Assembly (NCBI RefSeq): GCF_026212465.1
Contig: NC_080062.1
Location: 12,268,643 to 12,332,642 of the forward strand
Reading direction: 5' to 3'
DNA: 64,000 nucleotides
From: Amaranthus tricolor
Lineage: Eukaryota; Streptophyta; Magnoliopsida; Caryophyllales; Amaranthaceae
Positions within the stretch are counted from its first letter, which is position 1. The number at the start of each line of letters is the position of its first letter. A program made the position numbers and the translations under genes. Positions 7,890 through 16,324 of the stretch are shown here, piece by piece. The notes under the pieces were generated by a model. That model saw only the letters and a program-made list of their open reading frames with translations. It had not been told where the DNA came from and searched no databases.

Positions 7890-10800
7890 TATGATGTCCC
7901 TGTAGAAATTCTCTGGTTAAGAAATCAGGGAGAGAGTTACTTTCGCCTCTTATATGCTCTATTTGAAAATCAAATACTGATAAAATTGCTTGCCATCTTG
8001 CAAAAATTTGTTTAGAAACAATGTTTTTGACATCCTTTTCTAGAACCTCTTTTGCAGATTTGCAGTCGATCCTTATCAAAAATTTTTTGTTGTAAAGATC
8101 ATCTTGAAATTTTGAAACGCATAGTACTATAGATAAAATTTCCTTTTTAATGGTAGAATAATTTTTTTGAGGTCCGAGCCAGAGACCTGAATGAAATCTA
8201 ACTAATTGTTCTTTTGTATCTATTCTTTGTTTTAATATGCCACCATATCCTATTTCTGATGCATCTGTTTCTACTATCATGAATGCAGATGGATCTGGAA
8301 TGCCTAGACATGGAAGTGATTTGATTTTTTGTTTTAATTCAATAATAGTCTTAGTATGAATTTCTGACCAGGGAGGCGGATTTTTTTGAAGTCTTTGAAA
8401 GAGGGGCATGCAAATTTGTCTGAGCTTTGGGAAAAAATCTGATATATAATTTAGACATCCCAAAAATCTTTGTAACTGGGTTTTGTCTTTAATTTCGTTA
8501 GGGAATTTTTCTGCAAATTCTAAAGACCTTGTAATTGGCTTGATTGTTCCTTTATAAATGTCATGTCCCAAAAATCTAATTTTTGTTTGAAATAATTTCA
8601 TTTTAGTGGCAGAAACTACTAAACCATTTTTTTCAACAGTGTTTAGAAATATATGTAAATGTTTGAAATGTTGATCAATATCATGAGAAAAAATTAAAAC
8701 ATCATCTATATAAACAATTATGAATGAAGAAAATTGATTGAAAATATCATTCATTATATGTTGAAATTCAGAAGGAGCATTTTTAAGTCCAAAAGGCATT
8801 ACATTCCACTCATAATGTCCAAATGGTACCGTGAATGCAGTTTTATACCTATCTTCTTTAGCAATTTGTATTTGCCAGAAACCAGATTTCATATCAAATT
8901 TTGAAAATATTTTGGCTTTATATAAGCGATTAATTAAATCTCTTTTATTTGGGATTGGATATCTTATCCATTGAAGAACTTTGTTTAAAGGTTTGTAATT
9001 AATAACTAATCTAGGAACTCCTCTTTCTTTTTCTGCTGCATTCATAACATAAAATGCTGCACAGCTCCAAGGAGATTTGGATGGAGTTATTAATTTTTTA
9101 TCTAAAAGAGTTTGAATTTCTTTCTTGCAGAATTCAAGATGCTCAGAATTCATTTGGATGGGTCTAGCTTTTGTAGGAATATTTTTTTCAGAGAAATCTT
9201 TTTCATATGGCAATGTGACAATATGCCTTTTTCTATCCCAAAAGGCATTTGGAATATCAGCACAAACTTTTGATTTAAAAATATTTTCTAAATTAAAAAT
9301 TTTTTGTTGCAATTTTGATTGTTGTAATTGTTCTTCAATCCTTTGAAAAGAAATTTCTTCTTTTAAAGAAGAAATTTGAAATTCTTTTTGTTTTATTAAA
9401 TTTATACTTTGTATTACTGAAGAATTTTGTAATAAATTAATATCTTTTTGTAACATGGGACTTAAAAAAGGAAATGATAATTGTTTCCCTAAAATTTTTG
9501 TATGAACACCTTTGTCATCAACCCAAAAAGGATAAATTTGTGTTAAAAAGGGAGTGCCTAATATTATTTCTTCCTTAATATCATTAATAATAATGAAAGT
9601 ATTAGTAAAACTATAATTTTCATTTATGATCTTTCCTTTTGAAATTTTATATTTAATATCCATGGGTGAACTATTTGCACTATATAACCGAGTTTTTGTT
9701 TTTTCATAAAATTTAGTTGGGACTAATCCTTCCCTTAAGCAATTTTGATCCGCTCCACTATCAATTAAAGCAATATAGGTTTTTTGAAAATCTCCAATTT
9801 GAAAAGTAACTGGTGCATACCATTTTTGAAAATTAATTTTATTAATAACAGTGATAAAATCATCATCATCCCCATTAACTTTCTCTTTTCCCAAAGAAAG
9901 ATTTTCTTTATAGATGGGGTTTTCTAAAATAGATAATTTTGTTTCAAGTTCGAAATCTTTGATTTCTAAATGCTTTAAACTATTTTTGATAGAAATGATG
10001 TCTTCTTTGATTTTATTTATTTCAAGTTGAAGATCTTTGACCGAAAGAGTTTGATTCTTAATAGGAATTAATTTAGAAGTCATTTCTTTGGAAGAGTATT
10101 TTTCTAATAATTTTGAAATATTGAAAGGTTCAATTTGAGGAATTGGAATACTTTCTTTGTTTTTAGAGGTAGAGGTTTCACCCAAAACCATAGTTTTGAG
10201 TTTCAAAAGGGTTTCTCTTTTGATCTCTTTATCTTGGATTTTGTCAACGAGATCAAAAAGAAATTCCACATTTTTCTCTTTATCTGTTAAAACATTAATG
10301 CATTTGATAGGAGAGGAAGAAATCGAAGATTCAGAATCAGAAGTTTGATCATTAATTTGTAAAATTTCGTCATCTTCCTTTTCTGAAGAAGAAGAAGAAG
10401 TAGACTCAGGGGTTTGTAATAATATTTTGGATATTTTATCTCCTAGCTCAGAGTCGTTAATAAATAATTCTTGAATTTTTTTCTTTGTGGTACAAGCATT
10501 TGCTTTATGTCCAGGTTTTCCACACGAATAACAAAAGATTTTGAAAGCTTTGTTTGATTTTCGGAAATTTCCGAAATTTTTCTTTCCTCGTTTCTTTCGA
10601 TAATAAGAAGGATAAGAATTTTTATTTTTATCTTTTGAAAATTTAGAAAATTGTTTTTTAATTTTCTTTTTTGTAGAGGGAGCTCTAATAGCTTCCATAC
10701 CAAATGCTTCACAGAAACATCCAATTTCTTTCCTAGATTGTTTCTTTTCAGAGGTATATTTGGCTTGGAGTTTGAGTTCTTCACATAAAGAAAGACCTTC

Positions 10801-13374
10801 CTTTTTAATGAAAGCGAAAAGTCCTCCATAAGTAGTATTATTAAGAGCTTGTTCTTTATCTGTATCATGTTCAGCTATTTTTCTAAAAATTCTTTGAGCA
10901 AATAATTTTGGTAGTCCTGATATAAATTTTTCTTTCCAAAAACTTTGATTGCAATCTTGTCTTTGTAAAACATAACTAAAGAAGGTATCTTTATACCATC
11001 TATAGTCACTTAATGTTGGGCAACGTAAATTTTGTAAAATCGTTTCTCCAGAAGAAAGAGTTTGAGTAGGGTTACCGACAAAATGAAAGGCAATAACTAT
11101 GATTAAGAAATCACAGCAGTCAGATTTTTGAAATACATTTCCTTGATCATCCATGATGTCAGTAACGTGATTCAAAATTTCTAATCTGTCTTGTAAAGTG
11201 AGAAGATTATCCCACCAGTTTTTTAATTGCCCAGTAAAACCTGATATAATAAAACCAAAAATTATTTGTTCATCCAAAGGTTTTGCCTTGTAAGCTACAA
11301 TAGCCATTCCCATATTTTGAAGAGTATTAAGAATTTCATAATCAGATTTTCCATCTATGTTCCATTCATGGATCATATCTGGGGAAAAGGATTTGGAGGT
11401 AAATGTAGACCTTTCTTCATATTGAAGATCAACAGGAGTAGGCCTAGGATAATAGTTTTTTGTAGGGATATTCTTCCAAGATGATCGTATTTTATTAATT
11501 TGATGAGGATCATTATCAGATTCTTGAAATTGCTTTGCAACTTTTGAAATGATTAAAGACTCAGAATTTTCTTCATCAGAAGATATCTCTGAACTTTGAT
11601 ATTTACTCAAAACCTTAATATGACTTGGACTATCTGCTAATTTTTGTAAAGATTTTTGAATTTTATCTAACACTGCAGAATTAGAGTTAGAAGAAGTAAA
11701 ACCATTTTTTGGAAACATTTGAGTCATAGGTATAGTTAATCCTGGTGGTTTGAAATGCGGTGCAGAAACCTTATTAGATCCTAATGATGCAATCGTATTA
11801 GGGGCTATGGATCTAGAGGTTTCTTTTTGTAAATTATCAACCTTATTTGAAAGTTGATCTACTTGTGTAGCAACGGTATGAAGGATTTGATTTGTAAAAT
11901 TATTTTGATGATAAATTTTAATGATGTCTTCTACATTTGGAGTTTTATCTGTTTGATCTACTCTTCCTTCTTTAAAAGGACTAGCCTTTATTTCACGGTC
12001 ATAATAGGGAAAAGTAATATTTTGTAATGGTGGATGAACTGAACTAATTGTTTGTCCATCCTTCAAAACCCAATTTTTTTGAAGTTTGGTTTGTACAAAT
12101 ATGTGATTTTGAGAATATGGATTAGCAATACCTTGTTTTTCACAAAACAATAAAAACCATGTAAAAAACGGGATATTAATTTGAATAGTATTCATATCTT
12201 TATACCATACATCTCTTATTGAGTCTTTAAAGGAGCGAGAAAAAGATCTAAACCAATCTCGATGTTCAGCATTGTGAGAGGAATTAAATTCATCTCTTAG
12301 ATAGTTTTTATCTATTTCAAAATCTTTAGTAATTGTATTGATAGAGTCAAAATTTTGCATATCAGACATTGTGGGAGATGCAGGTCTAGATGAAGAGATT
12401 TGAGAAGTTTGAGAAGCATTTGCTTCATATTCAGGAATAGGAGATTTATATCTGACTTTGATTGGTTCAGAAATGACTGAAGTTGTTTTTTGAGGAAAAG
12501 AAAAAGATCTTCGTGGATAGTTGGAAGAAGAAGTACAAGGAGAACTAGATAATTCTCTCATAGACCCAAACCTTATAAGAACTTTATTTTCGTCTTCCTC
12601 AATGCATTCTATTTCTTGTCTTATGTTTCTAGGAGGCATTGGATTTGAGAATTGAAATGTCTCAGGAATAGAAATTTGATCCCATCTCAAGGTTTTTGCT
12701 GTAGAAACTATTGATTTAGTATTCTCAGCATGAACCTCTATAAAAATAGTTTCTTCTTTTGAAGAAGCCTCATGTATGAATTTTGGATTAACTGTGGAAT
12801 TCATTAATCTAAAATAAACACGGAAAACAATTGCAAAATTTCTAGCAAACTCTTTAAATTTATTATTTAAAATTTGAATATCTAAAATTAATGAAGATAA
12901 GATTAATGGGTCTTGAAGATCTACTGTAAAGTTTGGAAAACAATTGAAATATATTGGGCCATTACAGATATTAGTTTGAATCATAGCCAAAACAGAATCT
13001 TTATAATTATTAAGTCGATCGTCTCTGAGAGCTAGGAAAATTGGACAATCAACTCCTTTATGAACTAATGGTTTTATTCCTATTTGAACAAGGCCAAAAT
13101 GAATGAATCTAAATCTGTGTTTGAGATAAGCTTTAATGCTGGATTCTGAAAGTAAATGCATAGTTTCAGATTCTTTTTGAATGCTTCTAGTCTCTTCATG
13201 AGTTTTGATGCTAAATGCAGTCTTAAAATCAGTAATGCCTATATGATAAATTTTTGTAAGATTTTCTTTTGGAATTTCCCAATTTGAAAAGTTCTTTTCT
13301 ATATGAACTTCACTACTTTGAATTATATTATTAGGTGATCCTAAACTAATAGCTTTCCTTAACCAGTTTGCCAT
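7834..13374 (-). CDS. ORF1 polyprotein: movement protein-coat-protease-RT-RNase H, copy B (1846 aa)
   Basis: This is the complete polyprotein. I place the start at ATG 13374-13372 (MANWLRKAIS, G at +4). The open frame extends 26 codons farther upstream but holds only a TTG. Domains in order: a 30K-type movement protein at about 40-200, with the conserved patch GLVQIGIKPL and an ALRDDR motif at 115-120; a low-complexity linker; a caulimovirid coat region with GFTGQLKNWW ending near 721; a CCHC zinc knuckle at 948-961; a Ser-rich acidic segment near 990; predicted coiled coils near 1115-1155 and 1329-1370; aspartic protease DSG at 1205-1207; reverse transcriptase at about 1400-1610 with YIDD at 1555-1558; RNase H from about 1695, with TDAS near 1704. 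It ends after RNase H with no integrase. The frame has no frameshift or stop. The role is cell-to-cell movement, assembly, and replication by reverse transcription. Confidence 0.92.
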   Translation of the reverse strand: MANWLRKAISLGSPNNIIQSSEVHIEKNFSNWEIPKENLTKIYHIGITDFKTAFSIKTHEETRSIQKESETMHLLSESSIKAYLKHRFRFIHFGLVQIGIKPLVHKGVDCPIFLALRDDRLNNYKDSVLAMIQTNICNGPIYFNCFPNFTVDLQDPLILSSLILDIQILNNKFKEFARNFAIVFRVYFRLMNSTVNPKFIHEASSKEETIFIEVHAENTKSIVSTAKTLRWDQISIPETFQFSNPMPPRNIRQEIECIEEDENKVLIRFGSMRELSSSPCTSSSNYPRRSFSFPQKTTSVISEPIKVRYKSPIPEYEANASQTSQISSSRPASPTMSDMQNFDSINTITKDFEIDKNYLRDEFNSSHNAEHRDWFRSFSRSFKDSIRDVWYKDMNTIQINIPFFTWFLLFCEKQGIANPYSQNHIFVQTKLQKNWVLKDGQTISSVHPPLQNITFPYYDREIKASPFKEGRVDQTDKTPNVEDIIKIYHQNNFTNQILHTVATQVDQLSNKVDNLQKETSRSIAPNTIASLGSNKVSAPHFKPPGLTIPMTQMFPKNGFTSSNSNSAVLDKIQKSLQKLADSPSHIKVLSKYQSSEISSDEENSESLIISKVAKQFQESDNDPHQINKIRSSWKNIPTKNYYPRPTPVDLQYEERSTFTSKSFSPDMIHEWNIDGKSDYEILNTLQNMGMAIVAYKAKPLDEQIIFGFIISGFTGQLKNWWDNLLTLQDRLEILNHVTDIMDDQGNVFQKSDCCDFLIIVIAFHFVGNPTQTLSSGETILQNLRCPTLSDYRWYKDTFFSYVLQRQDCNQSFWKEKFISGLPKLFAQRIFRKIAEHDTDKEQALNNTTYGGLFAFIKKEGLSLCEELKLQAKYTSEKKQSRKEIGCFCEAFGMEAIRAPSTKKKIKKQFSKFSKDKNKNSYPSYYRKKRGKKNFGNFRKSNKAFKIFCYSCGKPGHKANACTTKKKIQELFINDSELGDKISKILLQTPESTSSSSSEKEDDEILQINDQTSDSESSISSSPIKCINVLTDKEKNVEFLFDLVDKIQDKEIKRETLLKLKTMVLGETSTSKNKESIPIPQIEPFNISKLLEKYSSKEMTSKLIPIKNQTLSVKDLQLEINKIKEDIISIKNSLKHLEIKDFELETKLSILENPIYKENLSLGKEKVNGDDDDFITVINKINFQKWYAPVTFQIGDFQKTYIALIDSGADQNCLREGLVPTKFYEKTKTRLYSANSSPMDIKYKISKGKIINENYSFTNTFIIINDIKEEIILGTPFLTQIYPFWVDDKGVHTKILGKQLSFPFLSPMLQKDINLLQNSSVIQSINLIKQKEFQISSLKEEISFQRIEEQLQQSKLQQKIFNLENIFKSKVCADIPNAFWDRKRHIVTLPYEKDFSEKNIPTKARPIQMNSEHLEFCKKEIQTLLDKKLITPSKSPWSCAAFYVMNAAEKERGVPRLVINYKPLNKVLQWIRYPIPNKRDLINRLYKAKIFSKFDMKSGFWQIQIAKEDRYKTAFTVPFGHYEWNVMPFGLKNAPSEFQHIMNDIFNQFSSFIIVYIDDVLIFSHDIDQHFKHLHIFLNTVEKNGLVVSATKMKLFQTKIRFLGHDIYKGTIKPITRSLEFAEKFPNEIKDKTQLQRFLGCLNYISDFFPKLRQICMPLFQRLQKNPPPWSEIHTKTIIELKQKIKSLPCLGIPDPSAFMIVETDASEIGYGGILKQRIDTKEQLVRFHSGLWLGPQKNYSTIKKEILSIVLCVSKFQDDLYNKKFLIRIDCKSAKEVLEKDVKNIVSKQIFARWQAILSVFDFQIEHIRGESNSLPDFLTREFLQGHHNAKEEESARKTQRVPEFR

Positions 13375-13560
13375 TAATAAATTAAATGTTGCATAAACTA
13401 AATATGACTGAATTGAATGGGAACAGTGGGACCACCTAACCGAGAACACCAAGACTTAAAATGGCTTACCAACAACTTAATTAGGCTGACCAAGCACTTT
13501 ACCAACACTCAATACAAATGCAATTTAATAAATGCACAATTAATCAATTTAATAACTTAC
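13375..13560 (-). other. Untranslated leader between primer site and ORF1, copy B
   Basis: This 186-nt stretch separates the tRNA primer site from the ORF1 ATG. The ORF1 frame is open through its last 78 nt but has no ATG there. I see no other gene. It is short compared with the long structured leaders of badnaviruses and caulimoviruses. Confidence 0.6.
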
Positions 13561-13574
13561 TGGCTCTGATACCA
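13561..13574 (-). promoter_or_regulatory. Primer-binding site for initiator tRNA-Met
   Basis: The viral strand reads TGGTATCAGAGCCA, 14 nt complementary to the 3' end of plant initiator tRNA-Met including CCA. This is the minus-strand DNA primer site shared by Caulimoviridae and conventionally position 1 of the circular genome. It is the only copy in the window: copy A is truncated before it, and the matching part of copy C falls in or beyond the assembly gap. Confidence 0.93.
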
Positions 13575-13912
13575 ATAGGGAGTACAGGATCGATAGAGAA
13601 AATAATTTAATAATTTTGTGGATATAAATCTTATTATATAATTGATAATAATAAGATAAGTAAAGAAAGTTAGATTTATTTGAGATAAGACTTAAACAAA
13701 AGAAAATTACAGGATGCTCTCATCTTAGAGCTAGACACTTTACAATAGGGAGTACAGGATCGATAGAGAAAATAATTTAATAATTTTGTGGATATAAATC
13801 TTATTATATAATTGATAATAATAAGATAAGTAAAGAAAGTTAGATTTATTTGAGATAAGACTTAAACAAAAGAAAATTACAGGATGCTCTCATCTTAGAG
13901 CTAGACACTTTA
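13573..13912 (-). repeat. Two tandem 170-bp leader units, 5' end of copy B
   Basis: Units 13573-13742 and 13743-13912 are direct repeats. Each runs on the viral strand from the end of the TATA box to the edge of the primer-binding site. Only the unit nearest ORF1 is followed by the primer site; the other is followed directly by the next unit. Each contains an AATAAA on the - strand (13675-13680 and 13845-13850). Confidence 0.88.
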
Positions 13913-13918
13913 TTTATA
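13911..13918 (-). promoter_or_regulatory. TATA box of the promoter in front of copy B ORF1
   Basis: TATAAATA on the - strand. It is the only viral promoter in the window that lies in the correct order upstream of leader, primer site and a complete ORF1. The distance to the ORF1 ATG is about 540 bp. The RNA start is inferred near 13880-13890. Confidence 0.65.
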
Positions 13919-14008
13919 CACAAAGGAAGAGATAAGGTGCAATCTGCTCTTCCAATAAGAAATTAAAGAGAAATAGTACAAACATAATTATTAAAGTTAC
14001 ACTATAAT

Positions 14009-14262
14009 ACTGTAGAAGATGCTTTGAATTACTATTGAAGATGCTTTACTGTTGAAGATGCTTTGAATCACTGTTGGAGATGCTTTACTGTTGAAGATGC
14101 TTTGAATTACTGTTGGAGATGCTTTTGATTTCGTCATTGCTTACGTTTGTGCTTCCGGATGAATTAATTTGAGTTGTTGAACATTTGAATGATACTTTTG
14201 ATTTCGTCATTGCTTACGTTTGTGCTTCCGGATGAATTAATTTGAGTTGTTGAACATTTGAA
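14009..14262 (-). promoter_or_regulatory. Enhancer-like repeats upstream of copy B
   Basis: The same elements as at 6309-6562, shifted by exactly 7700 bp: three 39-bp units (14009-14125) and two 73-bp units with as-1-like motifs at 14129-14148 and 14202-14221. These lie upstream of the TATA box that faces the complete ORF1. Confidence 0.65.
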
Positions 14263-14284
14263 TTGAACTTTTGTGAACTCAATA

Positions 14285-14544
14285 TTAAAAGTCGTATGGA
14301 TCTTGAGCAAATGGGCCACCAAATGTTGGATCATAAGACTCATTTGAAAACTCCGATAAAATCTCATCAGAGGATTCTTCTGATAATATTTTCTTTGCAT
14401 ATTGTGGATCTTCAAGAATCTTTTTGAGAATAGCTTTCTGGACTTTAGATAATGATTCTGAATTTGGACTTTCTACTTTGGGATTTTTATTGTGTTGAGG
14501 AGAGTTTGAATTTGATGTTGCTTTTGAGGGTGAAGGTTTGTTGG
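14285..14544 (-). pseudogene. ORF2 3' fragment at the upstream end of copy B
   Basis: Encodes about the last 85 residues of ORF2 (Ser/Pro-rich and acidic tail, ending at stop 14287-14285). It lacks the start and the W/Y/F-rich domain. It is broken at 14544, where copy C leader sequence begins. Unlike the full ORF2 of the same copy, this fragment has the intact TTA codon at the site that is nonsense at 6658. Confidence 0.85.
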
Positions 14545-14645
14545 AATTGATAATAATAAGATAAGTAAAGAAAGTTAGATTTATTTGAGATAAGACTTAA
14601 ACAAAAGAAAATTACAGGATGCTCTCATCTTAGAGCTAGACACTT

Positions 14646-14653
14646 TATTTATA
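14646..14653 (-). promoter_or_regulatory. TATA box, intergenic region of copy C
   Basis: TATAAATA on the - strand, 735 bp from the copy B box at 13911. It is followed by about 100 bp of leader, then by the copy B ORF2 fragment. A candidate AATAAA lies at 14580-14585 (- strand). Confidence 0.6.
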
Positions 14654-14743
14654 CACAAAGGAAGAGATAAGGTGCAATCTGCTCTTCCAATAAGAAATTA
14701 AAGAGAAATAGTACAAACATAATTATTAAAGTTACACTATAAT

Positions 14744-14997
14744 ACTGTAGAAGATGCTTTGAATTACTATTGAAGATGCTTTACTGTTGAAGATGCTTTG
14801 AATCACTGTTGGAGATGCTTTACTGTTGAAGATGCTTTGAATTACTGTTGGAGATGCTTTTGATTTCGTCATTGCTTACGTTTGTGCTTCCGGATGAATT
14901 AATTTGAGTTGTTGAACATTTGAATGATACTTTTGATTTCGTCATTGCTTACGTTTGTGCTTCCGGATGAATTAATTTGAGTTGTTGAACATTTGAA
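14744..14997 (-). promoter_or_regulatory. Enhancer-like repeats, intergenic region of copy C
   Basis: Three 39-bp units (14744-14860) and two 73-bp units with as-1-like motifs at 14864-14883 and 14937-14956. The 13911-14544 and 14646-15279 intervals form a direct repeat at a 735-bp offset, created by the B/C junction. Confidence 0.65.
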
Positions 14998-15019
14998 TTG
15001 AACTTTTGTGAACTCAATA

Positions 15020-16324
15020 TTAAAAGTCGTATGGATCTTGAGCAAATGGGCCACCAAATGTTGGATCATAAGACTCATTTGAAAACTCCGATAAAATCTC
15101 ATCAGAGGATTCTTCTGATAATATTTTCTTTGCATATTGTGGATCTTCAAGAATCTTTTTGAGAATAGCTTTCTGGACTTTAGATAATGATTCTGAATTT
15201 GGACTTTCTACTTTGGGATTTTTATTGTGTTGAGGAGAGTTTGAATTTGATGTTGCTTTTGAGGGTGAAGGTTTGTTGGTGGTTGATGGAGATTGGTATT
15301 CCATTTTTATACCGGTTTGAAAAAAGGAGATAACATTTTTTGTTGAACAAATTTCTAAGGTAAATTTGTCCCACCATTTAATTTTGAATTCTCTTATTAA
15401 TGAATATGGATATGGACGTGGAAGGTGTTGTTTGAGACAGTAACTCCAACATAGAATCCATGGAATTTTAAATTCTGCATGAAACATGACTGGAGTTTCA
15501 TAAGCTTGATAATTTGAATTGGCAACAAAAGTTGTGAAACCCTCATTGCATTCTTTTGGATAAATTTGAGGAGTTGGTCCAAATAAATACCACCAATGAT
15601 AAAACCACATAGGATATTTCTTTGGACAATATTTGTCAAATATAAAAAACCATGAATGATCAAATGGTCTGAATAAAAATGCTCTATACCAGGCCATTTT
15701 GTAATCATAGTATGAGTAATTTTGAGGGAAAAATCTTTTTGAAAAAATTCGTTCTGCATAAGGGTCTCCCCATTCTACAGACGAAATAATTTTCTTAAAA
15801 ATACATTTTGAATAAATTATTTTTTCTGAAGAATCCTTGATATGTTGGATTTCAACAGAGTTTGAATCTACTAAAATAAATTCATAAAACCTTTGAGTTT
15901 TAAAACGATTTTCTGGTATCCATTCGCAACCTTTTGGAAAAGTTTTTTGATTGATTGAATTAATAATTTGTGGGCTTTGAGGAATTGTAAAATTAGTGAG
16001 ATATACATTTTCTATTTCGGTTTTTGTAATGTATGCAGATTTGGTAAAGCTTTGTGTTGGTATTTTTGTAGTTGGTTCTTTTTGTTTTGAATTTGAAATA
16101 ATATTTTGTGAAGTAGGCTCTTGAACAATTTGTGAATATGGAAGTGGGGGAAAATCATTTAGTTGAGTAAATTTGTTTGAAATGGATAGGGTAGTTTGAA
16201 GATTTTTGGAGGATGAAAATTTATTTTGTTCTGTTTTGTTTGGTTTTGGATCTGGTTCCATTTCGTAATCATCTGAACTCTGGAACCCTTTGAGTTTTTC
16301 TTGCTGATTCTTCTTCCTTGGCAT
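15020..16324 (-). CDS. ORF2 protein, function unknown, copy C (434 aa)
   Basis: Complete and identical in protein sequence to ORF2 of copy A: basic hydrophilic N-terminus, central W/Y/F-rich domain, Ser/Pro-rich acidic C-terminus. It overlaps the end of ORF1 (16269) by 56 nt. Position 15093 has the leucine codon that is a stop in copy B. No enzyme motif is recognised. Confidence 0.85.
   Translation of the reverse strand: MPRKKNQQEKLKGFQSSDDYEMEPDPKPNKTEQNKFSSSKNLQTTLSISNKFTQLNDFPPLPYSQIVQEPTSQNIISNSKQKEPTTKIPTQSFTKSAYITKTEIENVYLTNFTIPQSPQIINSINQKTFPKGCEWIPENRFKTQRFYEFILVDSNSVEIQHIKDSSEKIIYSKCIFKKIISSVEWGDPYAERIFSKRFFPQNYSYYDYKMAWYRAFLFRPFDHSWFFIFDKYCPKKYPMWFYHWWYLFGPTPQIYPKECNEGFTTFVANSNYQAYETPVMFHAEFKIPWILCWSYCLKQHLPRPYPYSLIREFKIKWWDKFTLEICSTKNVISFFQTGIKMEYQSPSTTNKPSPSKATSNSNSPQHNKNPKVESPNSESLSKVQKAILKKILEDPQYAKKILSEESSDEILSEFSNESYDPTFGGPFAQDPYDF

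Larger units (their letters stand above)
5962..14544 (-). mobile_element. Endogenous pararetrovirus copy B (florendovirus-like), longer than unit length
   Basis: This is 8.58 kb in - orientation and the most complete copy. In viral order, from right to left, it holds: the last 260 bp of ORF2 (14544-14285), the intergenic promoter, TATA (13918-13911), two leader units, the tRNA-Met primer site (13574-13561), ORF1, ORF2, the intergenic region again, a second TATA (6218-6211), one full leader unit and part of another. The ORF2 tail and promoter are therefore present at both ends, as expected for integration of more than one genome length from a circular or concatemeric form. TATA to TATA is 7700 bp. 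The only lesion I found is a nonsense codon near the end of ORF2. Confidence 0.9.

Noticed and set aside
13375..13452. Extension of ORF1 of copy B to an apparent start at 13452
   Set aside because: The codon at 13452 is TTG. The first in-frame ATG is at 13374, in a better context, so I use that start.
13561..13574. Fragment of a host tRNA gene
   Set aside because: Only the 14 nt complementary to the tRNA 3' end including CCA are present. Plant nuclear tRNA genes do not encode CCA, and the site lies at the expected place for a primer-binding site.
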